A DNA stretch of 29,035 bases, taken from NCBI GenBank assembly GCA_002495055.1, contig DADR01000072.1:7829-36863 (forward strand), in the 5' to 3' direction. This stretch comes from Methanoregula sp. UBA247. Its GTDB lineage: Archaea > Halobacteriota > Methanomicrobia > Methanomicrobiales > Methanospirillaceae. Each line of letters begins with the position of its first letter. The first letter of the stretch is position 1. Below are positions 1 through 6,469 of the stretch, piece by piece. The notes beneath the pieces were generated by a model, which made no database searches, had not been told where the DNA came from, and saw only the letters and a list, made by a program, of their open reading frames with translations. The position numbers and the translations under genes are program-made.

Positions 1-97
1 AGGTGAACTCATCATCCTTGTACGCAATCTGTATCATGTTGCTGTATACCGGGTCAAGTGTGGGAGGAATATTAACGGATATTTCCTGTCCTGTCAT
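1..97 (-). CDS. DUF3467 family protein, N-terminal part
   Basis: Only the first 32 codons lie in the window; the gene runs off the left edge. The reverse strand reads MTGQEISVNIPPTLDPVYSN and then continues with MIQIAYKDDEFT. This matches the start of small DUF3467 proteins (about 100 residues), which open with a conserved 'vPxxlxPvYaNxvqI' strand. The biochemical function of the family is not known to me. The ATG at 95-97 is the only good start seen; a clear Shine-Dalgarno is lacking. The gene is divergent from the Cas4-like gene, and the roughly 135 nt between them would hold both promoters. Confidence 0.75.
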   Translation of the reverse strand, partial: MTGQEISVNIPPTLDPVYSNMIQIAYKDDEFT

Positions 98-220
98 GAT
101 GATCAGGTTTGCCTTACTTGTATGAAATATGTTGGCAGGGAATTTTAAAGAGACAGACCTCACCGTTCCCCAGCGGGATTGGTTCCACAAGTATAATCCC
201 ATTGGTTCACAACCCTAATA

Positions 221-225
221 GGAGG
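221..225 (+). promoter_or_regulatory. Strong Shine-Dalgarno deciding a CTG start
   Basis: GGAGG, complementary to the archaeal 16S rRNA 3' end, lies 7 nt before CTG at 233 and before no standard start codon in the Cas4-like frame. ATT (227) and ATC (230) are the only other near-cognate codons within reach. Confidence 0.6.
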
Positions 226-232
226 AATTATC

Positions 233-907
233 CTGAAGGAGAACCGGGACTATGTAGCAGTATCGGACCTTGTACGGGTACACGCATGCCCGGTACGATT
301 TTATTACGAACGTAACGATCCTTTCACTGAATCCGACAGGTACGTAATCTGTAAACAGCTGTCGTATCATCTTGGAAATCCTCTCGATCCAGATGCTATA
401 TGGAGTGAGGTGCTTGCGGTCTGCCCGGCTATTGATCCGGAACACCGGCCGTTTCTGGAAACCTGCATAGCCTCCTGCAATAAAACCGCATGGAAACCGG
501 CAGCCCAATCCGATGTTCGGGTTGTTTCAGTAAAGAACGGTATCGTAGGAATGGTGGATCGGATAGCTGATGATGGCTCATATTCCATCATACGTGCTGC
601 CGGAGCCATGCCGTTTGGAACCTATGCAGCAGATCGGTTGCGTATTGCATGCATTGGGCTCTGTATGGAGGAGATGACAGGAGACGAAGTGAAAGGCGGG
701 TATGTGGAATATATTCCAGACGGGGTCTCGCGATTTCATATAGTCCAGCCCAGGGACCGGCGGCAGGTGATTACCACCCTGCACAAAATCCGGGAGATCC
801 GGAAAGGGGACCTCCCCCGACACCCGCTGAACGCTCCCTGCACCCGGTGTAAATACAAGGAGAGGTGCGAGAATAGTAGTGGAAGACGTTTATCGGACTT
901 GTTGTGA
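233..907 (+). CDS. Cas4/Dna2-like Fe-S PD-(D/E)XK family protein, probable CTG start
   Basis: The reading frame is open from 197 to the TGA at 905-907 and reads as continuous protein well before the first ATG (410). The N-terminal stretch LKENRDYVAVSDL followed by VRVHACPVRFYYER is typical of stand-alone Cas4-like nucleases. No ATG, GTG or TTG lies in frame between 197 and 410. A strong GGAGG at 221-225 sits 7 nt before a CTG at 233, so I take CTG as the start (224 aa). Cys19 and the C-terminal Cys203, Cys206 and Cys212 form the four-Cys Fe-S signature of Cas4. The Asp of the nuclease fold is kept (GMVDRI, about D109), but the following ExK position reads IIRAAG. The expected Glu and Lys seem to be lost, so nuclease activity is doubtful. 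No CRISPR array or other cas gene is in the window. If the CTG is wrong, the protein would begin at 410 and lose Cys19. Confidence 0.75.
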   Translation: MKENRDYVAVSDLVRVHACPVRFYYERNDPFTESDRYVICKQLSYHLGNPLDPDAIWSEVLAVCPAIDPEHRPFLETCIASCNKTAWKPAAQSDVRVVSVKNGIVGMVDRIADDGSYSIIRAAGAMPFGTYAADRLRIACIGLCMEEMTGDEVKGGYVEYIPDGVSRFHIVQPRDRRQVITTLHKIREIRKGDLPRHPLNAPCTRCKYKERCENSSGRRLSDLL

Positions 908-1244
908 TGTCAGATGTATCCTTCCCGGGGGATCCAATTTTTTTACTTAATCATCCCTGATATTCCGGCTCTGCAGAATCATTAAAAAATCTTTCTTAAC
1001 ATGTTTTATGGGTTTAGCACGTGATGTTTTGGTCTCATGATCGCATATGATGTCGACAGTAATGCGATAATCCTACGTGAGAAAACACCTTTCTGGGCTT
1101 GGGCAATCCAAAAAGGGATTTTTGTCACCAGCGACCAGCACAAAAACGGAGAAATGTACACATCATCGCAACCATGGCGGTGAGGGGGACAGACACTGTT
1201 CCTGCCGTTATAATATATAGTTTGTAATTATGTTCAAAAATGAT
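908..1244. other. Gene-poor stretch after the Cas4-like gene
   Basis: It holds a run of seven T at 938-944, a likely oligo-T terminator for the Cas4-like gene. It also has a possible 48-codon ORF (1037-1183, listed separately) and an AT-rich TATA-like patch at about 1209-1220. I see no RNA gene or repeat here. Confidence 0.5.
1037..1183 (+). CDS. Possible small protein, 48 aa
   Basis: ATG at 1037 opens 48 codons ending with TGA at 1181-1183. The protein begins MIAYDVDSNAIILREKTPFW and has a protein-like composition, with balanced charged and hydrophobic residues and several Trp. I recognise no family. There is no clear ribosome binding site. It lies alone between a terminator-like T run and a decayed DUF3795 gene, so it may itself be a relic or a chance ORF. 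Confidence 0.25.
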   Translation: MIAYDVDSNAIILREKTPFWAWAIQKGIFVTSDQHKNGEMYTSSQPWR

Positions 1245-1595
1245 TTATTCTTTATTTTCCCCACTGGTATAACAAGAACTGCGGTGAACACAAATCGTCC
1301 CCCCGCATTTTGGGCAGGTCTATCGATTTTTCTCGGTTATCAAAAAATTCCGGATACCGCTTAGTTTGATAGCTTGTAAGTTTTCAGTCATACTCATGCC
1401 ATATTTTTTCCTGTACCGTGTGTCCAGCTGCTGGAGTCTTTTGCAGGGAAAGGAATCACAATCAAAACAGTATTTTCCTTTCAGGTATATGCAGGAACGA
1501 ATTGAACAGTTTTTATTGCATTTTCTTTCCGGAGATCAGCACCCGGAACACCTGTTTTTCTCGCGGAGATAAGCCAGGCAAATCGCGCAGTTCAT
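1245..1595 (-). pseudogene. DUF3795 zinc-knuckle protein pseudogene with two in-frame stops
   Basis: One unbroken frame of 117 codons runs from ATG (1593-1595) to TAA (1245-1247). It reads like a complete DUF3795 protein: N-terminal MNCAICLAYLREKNRC, a middle Cys-rich part (CNKNCSIRSC, then YCFDCDSFPC), the hallmark helix YRKKYGMSMTENL, and a C-terminal TCPKCGGTICVH. Two stops interrupt it: TGA at codon 20 (1536-1538) just after CSGC, and TAG at codon 92 (1320-1322) just before TCPKCGG. From memory of the family, an Arg/Gly-type residue and a Trp are expected at these sites, so CGA-to-TGA and TGG-to-TAG changes would explain both. There is no frameshift, so decay is recent or the stops are read through. 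Selenocysteine or pyrrolysine insertion is unlikely because neither position is expected to hold such a residue. DUF3795 function is unknown to me. Confidence 0.8.
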
Positions 1596-1651
1596 GCCAC
1601 AGGGAGCGATTTAGTTAACTTTCATAACAGAATTTCTGGTAATTTCACTGG

Positions 1652-2581
1652 TTAAATTAACTCCTCCAGCAACGTCAGCGAAACAATATACTCGCCCCTG
1701 GCTTCACGGGTAGTTCCTACAACAAGCCAGTATTCACTGCCATGCCGCTCGCAGATCCCGCACGCCGCAATTGTCTCACCTGCAAGTGCCTGACCACTAT
1801 AGGTATGGGTAAAAGAGAGGACCCGGCTTACAGATTCGTGTTCCACTTCATACACAGCTGGGCTGTCAAATGCAAGAGAGGCATCGGTCACCTTTGCCTC
1901 AATTGCCATCCTGCCGGTAACCTCCCCTTTGCCGGTAGATGCATGTTTCAGTTCGTCATATGACCGTGTATAGAGGATATCGAAATAGGTGCCATCTATC
2001 TGCCCGCGGTTCCATTTCCGCTGTTCGTGAAGCACAAACTGTTCATAGGGTATCTCAGGTTTTCGCTTCTCGTACACTTTATGCCACATGTCCGGTGAAA
2101 GTCCCTCCAGTTTCCCCTCAAGGATACCTTGCCTGACCAGTGCCTGCGCGATAAACCAGTGTTTTCCGTATACTACCATATCGATGTCAGATTGCTCATT
2201 CTCGAGCCCACAGAGGAGTGATCCGGTGCAACCGATGGTCCCTGCCGGAAGCCTGAAAAGATCCAGGAGTTTCTGAACCCGGATGTGACGGGTTGCGATA
2301 GAGGAAAGTTCCACATCCGGTTTTAACACTTTTTTCACATCGTGGACTGGAATGCGCTGGACGAGATTTGAATAGTACGGTTTATGACGTGCGATGAACG
2401 CATAGGCATCTTCAAAATCATATTTTTTATAACGCTTTCCCGAAAGGTTTACGCGTTCGCCATTTTTATCAGGAACATACCTCAGGACACAGCCGATCTT
2501 TTCGTCATTATCGTAGGTCGAGACTGCATAGAGCCAGCCATCGGAATCCTCGATGAAATCACGCAGGCGGACAGGCAACAT
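1652..2581 (-). CDS. Nucleotidyltransferase-fold protein (DNA polymerase beta superfamily)
   Basis: 309 aa. A pol-beta-type nucleotidyltransferase signature is visible: GCTGSLLCGL around residues 117-126 with Gly-Ser at 120-121, then SDIDMVVYG with the metal-binding Asp pair at 132 and 134. The N-terminal 110 residues and the C-terminal 150 are not domains I can name; the C-terminus looks beta-rich. The family moves nucleotides to proteins, RNA or small molecules, and the substrate cannot be read here. It is the last gene of a run behind the Sua5/YrdC gene (8 nt gap) and the ACT-domain gene, so all three are probably cotranscribed. A role next to tRNA modification is only a guess from this position. 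No clear ribosome binding site; the start could shift slightly. Confidence 0.8.
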   Translation of the reverse strand: MLPVRLRDFIEDSDGWLYAVSTYDNDEKIGCVLRYVPDKNGERVNLSGKRYKKYDFEDAYAFIARHKPYYSNLVQRIPVHDVKKVLKPDVELSSIATRHIRVQKLLDLFRLPAGTIGCTGSLLCGLENEQSDIDMVVYGKHWFIAQALVRQGILEGKLEGLSPDMWHKVYEKRKPEIPYEQFVLHEQRKWNRGQIDGTYFDILYTRSYDELKHASTGKGEVTGRMAIEAKVTDASLAFDSPAVYEVEHESVSRVLSFTHTYSGQALAGETIAACGICERHGSEYWLVVGTTREARGEYIVSLTLLEELI

Positions 2582-2589
2582 GATAAAAA

Positions 2590-3162
2590 TCAGATTTTTT
2601 CCAGGAACGCTTCAACTGCTTCAGCCTGTGCTCCTTTGCGGAGGATTCTTCTATTCATGAGGTCGACAACCGTACTTGGCGTTCCGGATAACCTGCCACC
2701 GTCAATAAAAAGCTCGCGTGGCACGGTGCATTCCTCAGGTGTCCTGGGGTCTTTTGCACCATGAAGATTGGCGCTTGTTGCCGTGATAGGAGCATCGAAC
2801 CGTTCGATAATCTGCAGTGCAAGGTCATGGGCCGGCATCCTGATGCCGATCATACCTGTTCCTCCGGTAAGAATTTCCGGAATCACCCTGCGTGATGGGA
2901 CTATGATCGTAACCGGGCCGGGAAGAAATGTCTCGATGAATCCATGCATGAACGGCTCAATACGGGCAACTGCGGCAAGCATATCAAAATCAGCAACGGC
3001 AATCGAAACCGGCATGCCCAGCGGACGTTTTTTAGCCTCGTAGACTTTCATAATAGCTTCATCAGAAAATGCATCGGCACCAAGGCCGTAGACCGTTTCT
3101 GTGGGATAGATTATCGTCCCGTCGTGCATAAGCACTGAAACAGCTTTTTCGATGATGTCCAT
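2590..3162 (-). CDS. L-threonylcarbamoyladenylate synthase, YrdC/Sua5 family
   Basis: 190 aa from the ATG at 3160-3162, which follows the stop of the upstream gene by 1 nt; an ORF reaching back to 3198 would overlap the upstream gene for no benefit. The family condenses threonine, bicarbonate and ATP into threonylcarbamoyl-AMP, the first step of t6A37 formation in ANN-decoding tRNAs. Visible motifs are IIYPTETVYGLGADA near the N-terminus, the KKRP loop, and ITATSANLHG in the second half. The protein is a single YrdC domain without the Sua5 C-terminal extension. It sits between the ACT-domain and nucleotidyltransferase genes in one tight run downstream of tRNA-Gly. Another possible reading is a YrdC-like RNA-binding protein, but the motifs fit the enzyme. 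Confidence 0.9.
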   Translation of the reverse strand: MDIIEKAVSVLMHDGTIIYPTETVYGLGADAFSDEAIMKVYEAKKRPLGMPVSIAVADFDMLAAVARIEPFMHGFIETFLPGPVTIIVPSRRVIPEILTGGTGMIGIRMPAHDLALQIIERFDAPITATSANLHGAKDPRTPEECTVPRELFIDGGRLSGTPSTVVDLMNRRILRKGAQAEAVEAFLEKI

Positions 3163-3163
3163 T

Positions 3164-3847
3164 TTAGAATTCACGCCCTCGGACACGGTTGATATCAAAT
3201 ACTGCCTTGCTGCTGATGTGCATTACCGCAAATACTCCTGCCTGGATAGGATCCGTTACTACAAGATCGGCATGCTCTGGTACCGTTCCTGCCATTTTCA
3301 GTGCAATAACCGGGATCCCTGCCTCACGAACACGATCAACAGCTCTTGAAATCTCGCCACCCATGATTGAACCGGCGAGCACGAGAATTGATGCACGGGG
3401 AAGCCGTCCAACGGCATCTACGGCAAGCGCGAGTGTCCGTTCCCCTACGAGTGGAATCGTGTCTACTGAAATCCGTTCACCGCGGATATTATGCCGGTCC
3501 GCCTCATTTACCGCACCGAGCGCAACCTGTGCAACCTGCGCTCCACCTCCAATGATGATCACCCGTGATCCGAAGATATGACCAAAAGGCTGGTATGCCT
3601 TAACATTCCTGATCGAAGGTATATTGTTCAAATCTTCAATCAGCCGATCGCGGTCGCTCCCCTCACCGGCATCATATTCAAAATAGAGTTCCGCCATTCC
3701 TGTATAAGGTCCGGAATCGAACATTTCCTGATTGATCATCACGATATTTGCTTCGTGCTCAGCAACTATAGTTGCGATGTCCCGAAGGACACCCTTGCGG
3801 TTCTCCGCGATGATCCGTATTGCATAGCGTTCGGGTTCCATCTCCAT
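3164..3847 (-). CDS. ACT-domain protein, predicted amino-acid-metabolism regulator (COG2150/DUF5612-like)
   Basis: 227 aa. The N-terminal 85 residues form an ACT domain (YAIRIIAENRKGVLRDIATI, then ANIVMINQEM), a small-molecule, usually amino-acid, binding fold. The C-terminal half is Gly- and Val-rich with a Rossmann-like GSRVIIIGGGAQVAQVALGA, and resembles the DUF5612 region of archaeal COG2150 proteins. No DNA-binding helix is obvious, so 'regulator' is a family label only. The ATG at 3845-3847 lies 8 nt after the 3' end of tRNA-Gly, with no room for a separate promoter or Shine-Dalgarno. The tRNA and mRNA therefore probably share a transcript. A second ATG at 3841 is possible. It is followed by sua5 after 1 nt. 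Confidence 0.8.
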   Translation of the reverse strand: MEMEPERYAIRIIAENRKGVLRDIATIVAEHEANIVMINQEMFDSGPYTGMAELYFEYDAGEGSDRDRLIEDLNNIPSIRNVKAYQPFGHIFGSRVIIIGGGAQVAQVALGAVNEADRHNIRGERISVDTIPLVGERTLALAVDAVGRLPRASILVLAGSIMGGEISRAVDRVREAGIPVIALKMAGTVPEHADLVVTDPIQAGVFAVMHISSKAVFDINRVRGREF

Positions 3848-3855
3848 AAAACTGA

Positions 3856-3926
3856 TGCGATAACCGGGGATCGAACCCGGGTTAGAAGCTTGGGAAGCTC
3901 CTGTCCTACCGCTAGACTATTATCGC
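3856..3926 (-). tRNA. tRNA-Gly(CCC)
   Basis: On the reverse strand a 71-nt cloverleaf folds: acceptor arms GCGATAA and TTATCGC, D-arm GTCTAGCGGTAGGAC, anticodon stem GGAGC/GCTTC with loop TTCCCAA (anticodon CCC), and T-arm with GGTTCGATCCC. The discriminator base is A and CCA is not encoded. No intron is seen. It reads GGG glycine codons. Its 3' end is 8 nt before the ACT-domain gene on the same strand. Confidence 0.95.
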
Positions 3927-4270
3927 GTCATAACTCTTCTGCTCTCTAATATTGCGTGATTTCAAAGATAAATATAATGTTTATGCGATCATTTCTGACC
4001 CGGCAAAAAATGAACGGTGCATGTTTCCCAAAGGAGGTCATCTGAAGTCAAATCCGGTTACCGGTGAGATCTCCCGGTAGTGTCGTCTGGCTTTTTTTAA
4101 TGGACGCTCGATATTTTTAAGAAAGACCTGTCAGCATATGTATACTATATTTATGCCAACAATTCATCCCCGGCATGGGGTTTGTTAAAGTTCCGCAGGA
4201 AACAGCGGCATCTGGTGAACCAGATCGGGCATGAACACCTGTTCCCAAGATAAAAACCGGAGAGACCCTT
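3927..4270. other. Divergent intergenic region between tRNA-Gly and the secreted-protein gene
   Basis: It contains the leftward TATA-like element, a T7 run at 4092-4098, and a rightward TATA-like ACTATATTTAT at about 4143-4153. The latter would give the gene at 4271 a leader of roughly 95 nt. A GGAGGT at 4030-4035 is not followed by a useful start codon. No RNA gene was recognised. Confidence 0.4.
3968..3980 (-). promoter_or_regulatory. Probable TATA box of the tRNA-Gly/ACT transcript
   Basis: The reverse strand has an AT-rich element (about ACATTATATTTAT) roughly 45-50 nt before the tRNA 5' end. With the usual 25-27 nt from TATA centre to start, transcription would begin about 20 nt before the tRNA. 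Confidence 0.45.
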
Positions 4271-5206
4271 ATGGAGATACAAAAATATCTGATGTACCTT
4301 ATCATTGCAGCCTGTCTGCTGGTGTTGATACCACCCATACAGGCGATTTCTGATGAAAATTCAGCCAGGGTAATATACCAGAATTCATTCACTTCGGATC
4401 CCCGATGGGAGACTAACAATCCTTCAACCAACTACTGGGATCCGAACATGAGAATGTACCGTTTTTCCCTTGAACCCAGCACTGGCGGATATGCTTTCAC
4501 TCCTGTTGATTATGAAAGAGGGTCCTTTATCCTTGATTATGATCTGATCCTGACACGGGTAGATGATGGTGCAACTTTCAGGTTTGGCCTGGCAGGGAGT
4601 GAGATGGATCCTTCAAAAGCTCCGAATGTTCTCACATTATTCACAAATGTGCAGGCAAAATACGGCCAGATTATGTGGCTCCACCTCGTTACAACCGGTA
4701 GTAAACTGATTGAAGTAAGTAGTCAGACATCCGGTGAACCAGGGGCATACAACGGACCAACGAAGAAGTATGAATTAAACAAAACCTATCATATAACGGT
4801 AAATTACGATGACGATCACAAGATCCTCAGCATGAAAGTCGATGAAAAAATAACCGGGATGGAGATCTGGAGCTACTACGTGAACACTGCCGAGAACCTG
4901 AACGGAATGAACAGGATTTATCTCGGTTCCAAGGGGGACTATGGTATGATGAATGTTTACGCACAGGGATATATTGACAATATCCGCCTCACTGTACCTG
5001 CCGCAGTAACAACCACTCAAACCGTGGCAACGAAGACATCAGTCACTACACTCCCGACTACAAAACCCACGATACAACAAACAACTGTTGTGCTTACGCA
5101 CTATCCCACGGATACACCCGAAACCCCGTCTGCAGGTTTTCTTGCGATAGCTGCTCTGGGTATTGCCGGGATTTGTGGAGTTCTGGTCCGGAAGAAAAAG
5201 ATTTAA
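4271..5206 (+). CDS. Secreted, C-terminally anchored surface protein with lectin/glucanase-like fold
   Basis: 311 aa. A signal peptide is clear: MEIQKYLMYLIIAACLLVLI, with probable cleavage after PPIQA. Residues about 30-245 are beta-rich with repeated aromatic strands (QNSFTSDPRWETN, GSFILDYDLILT, IMWLHLVTTG, YIDNIRLTVP). This resembles concanavalin-like/LamG jelly-roll domains that bind sugars, though I cannot name a family. A Thr/Pro-rich stalk follows (about 245-285, suited to glycosylation). The end is PSAGFLAIAALGIAGICGVL plus basic VRKKKI, a PGF-CTERM-like sorting and anchoring tail. It is 392 nt before the FHA/winged-helix gene with a T8 terminator between, so it is probably a separate transcript; a link to the kinase system is only positional. 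Confidence 0.75.
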   Translation: MEIQKYLMYLIIAACLLVLIPPIQAISDENSARVIYQNSFTSDPRWETNNPSTNYWDPNMRMYRFSLEPSTGGYAFTPVDYERGSFILDYDLILTRVDDGATFRFGLAGSEMDPSKAPNVLTLFTNVQAKYGQIMWLHLVTTGSKLIEVSSQTSGEPGAYNGPTKKYELNKTYHITVNYDDDHKILSMKVDEKITGMEIWSYYVNTAENLNGMNRIYLGSKGDYGMMNVYAQGYIDNIRLTVPAAVTTTQTVATKTSVTTLPTTKPTIQQTTVVLTHYPTDTPETPSAGFLAIAALGIAGICGVLVRKKKI

Positions 5207-5210
5207 ACCG

Positions 5211-5218
5211 TTTTTTTT
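5211..5218 (+). terminator. Oligo-T terminator after the secreted-protein gene
   Basis: A run of eight T begins 4 nt after the TAA stop, followed by an A run. Archaeal RNA polymerase terminates on such T tracts. Confidence 0.6.
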
Positions 5219-5598
5219 AAAAAAAAGTATATATGGCTAATAATGTATGATTCAGAGGGATGAGGACCCCCTCTGTCTCTGGAGAAATTTTTCAAACGTT
5301 CCTTTTGTCTGATAGTATGGGATTTTCATCTGGTTCAATGTGCATTGGATGGGTCGGTGACACCCCGATTACGTTTCGTGTATCACCTAATTATATACAA
5401 TATAAGCGTATGCTGATAAATTCCCAAAATCGTGATGGTTGAAGTATTTAACCTGGGGGTTATACCCATGAACAGAAAGGATTGATACTACCGGGAGAGA
5501 ATGTAATGCAGGGAGAGAATATAAACCGTCACGACCTAATATTCTGATTACCATAAGGTTATAGGAAGACAGATTAGATAATATCTTAGTGGAGCGCT
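5219..5598. other. Intergenic region upstream of the FHA/winged-helix gene
   Basis: A 7-bp hairpin (CAGAGGG at 5253-5259 with CCCTCTG at 5269-5275) lies just after the previous terminator. Further on is a direct repeat of GGGAGAGAAT (5493-5502 and 5511-5520) overlapping a TATA-like ATATAAA at about 5519-5525, giving a leader of roughly 45-50 nt to the ATG at 5599. A 60-codon ORF inside (5260-5442) does not look like protein. Confidence 0.5.
5493..5520 (+). repeat. Direct repeat GGGAGAGAAT x2 next to a TATA box
   Basis: Two identical 10-mers start 18 bp apart (5493 and 5511). The second runs directly into the TATA-like element of the FHA/winged-helix gene. This position, over the BRE/TATA, is where an archaeal regulator would block or recruit TBP/TFB, so an operator is plausible; autoregulation by the gene product is a guess. 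Confidence 0.45.
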
Positions 5599-6384
5599 AT
5601 GAATCCCGCGGACAAATCTCCAACTATCATTGTTCATGAAGATTCAGACTCATTGGAAGAACTATCAGAGTATCTCGATGTGCTTTCAAGTAGCGCGCGG
5701 CTTAGAATATTAAAATTTCTCGAAAAAAAGCCCCGGGATGCCCGTGCTATTTCAAAGGAGATAGAAACCAGTTATGAAAATACAAAAAAGCATCTTGACA
5801 AACTCCTGAGTGTCGGTATTATAAAAAAAGAGGCGGGACTGGGGGCTCCAACCTCCAAGGGTATTCACCCTGTATGGGAATATTCCATTGTTCCAGGTGG
5901 ACTTGAAGCCATTATCAGGAATCTGGGGCTCTTTTCAAATACGCGGGTGCAGATCGTTGGGAGTGAAATCTCCCGCCGCCTGGAAGAGGTAAAAAAATCC
6001 CTTTCCAAAGAGATCCTGGGAAATATTCCCACGGCTATCGTGCTTGGAGGACCTGATGACGGGAAGGTGTTCATGCTGAAAAAAAATCAGGTCCGAATCG
6101 GCAGGATTGATCCCGAGAATCAGGCCGCCTACTCTCCTGAGGATGATATCGTGCTCTCTGACGGGTATACTGCGGTAACCCGCGTGTCAAAGCCCCACGG
6201 CCAGTTCATTTACAGCAATGAGGTCTGGCAAATTGAGGACAGTGGGAGCACGGGAGGTACCAGGCTCAACAATAAACGACTTGAAAAAAATACACCCACT
6301 TCCATCCATGATGGAGATCTCATCGAGTTCTCGAAAGGAGTATCTGGTGTTAAACTTCTCATAATAATCCCGCAGGGGAACTAA
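5599..6384 (+). CDS. Winged-helix transcription factor fused to an FHA domain
   Basis: 261 aa, no signal peptide or membrane segment. Residues about 20-105 form an ArsR-type winged helix-turn-helix: LDVLSSSARLRILKFLEKKP, then ARAISKEIETSYENTKKHLD as the recognition region, then a wing and VWEYSIVPGG. A helical linker (about 105-140) follows. Residues about 145-258 form an FHA domain, which binds phosphothreonine. Visible key residues are RIGR (R166, G168, R169), Ser197 and His200 in RVSKPHG, and GSTGGTRLNN (216-225) in place of the usual S-x-NGT-x-x-N. The phosphopeptide-binding residues are therefore largely present. The gene is followed after 85 nt by a membrane Ser/Thr kinase, which strongly suggests that the FHA domain reads phosphorylation made by that kinase, or by the kinase on itself. 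Target promoters are unknown; the repeats at 5493-5520 and 6385-6427 are candidates. Confidence 0.85.
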   Translation: MNPADKSPTIIVHEDSDSLEELSEYLDVLSSSARLRILKFLEKKPRDARAISKEIETSYENTKKHLDKLLSVGIIKKEAGLGAPTSKGIHPVWEYSIVPGGLEAIIRNLGLFSNTRVQIVGSEISRRLEEVKKSLSKEILGNIPTAIVLGGPDDGKVFMLKKNQVRIGRIDPENQAAYSPEDDIVLSDGYTAVTRVSKPHGQFIYSNEVWQIEDSGSTGGTRLNNKRLEKNTPTSIHDGDLIEFSKGVSGVKLLIIIPQGN

Positions 6385-6427
6385 TGCATATGCAATCTTA
6401 ATCCCCCTCTGATTCAAAAGATTAAGA
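6385..6427. repeat. Palindrome and inverted repeat between the regulator and kinase genes
   Basis: The perfect palindrome TGCATATGCA (6385-6394) begins right after the stop codon of the FHA gene. It is followed by the inverted repeat TCTTAATC (6396-6403) and GATTAAGA (6420-6427), arms of 8 bp with a 16-nt spacer. Either could be an operator for the winged-helix protein or, as RNA, a hairpin controlling expression between the two genes. Confidence 0.45.
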
Positions 6428-6469
6428 ACCAAATTTCTATTCAACAGGATAAAACTAAAGTCACTGCCT

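Noticed and set aside
233..907. CRISPR-Cas locus implied by the Cas4-like gene
   Set aside because: No repeat-spacer array or other cas gene is present in the window; stand-alone Cas4-like proteins are common in archaea.
1245..1595. TGA as selenocysteine and TAG as pyrrolysine in the DUF3795 frame
   Set aside because: Neither site is a position where these residues are expected; two simple nonsense mutations explain it better.
4021..4080. GGAGGT at 4030-4035 as a ribosome binding site of a small gene
   Set aside because: No start codon at suitable distance; the nearest frame closes after 18 codons.
5260..5442. 60-codon plus-strand ORF before the FHA gene
   Set aside because: Composition is not protein-like and it lies across a probable regulatory region with a hairpin.
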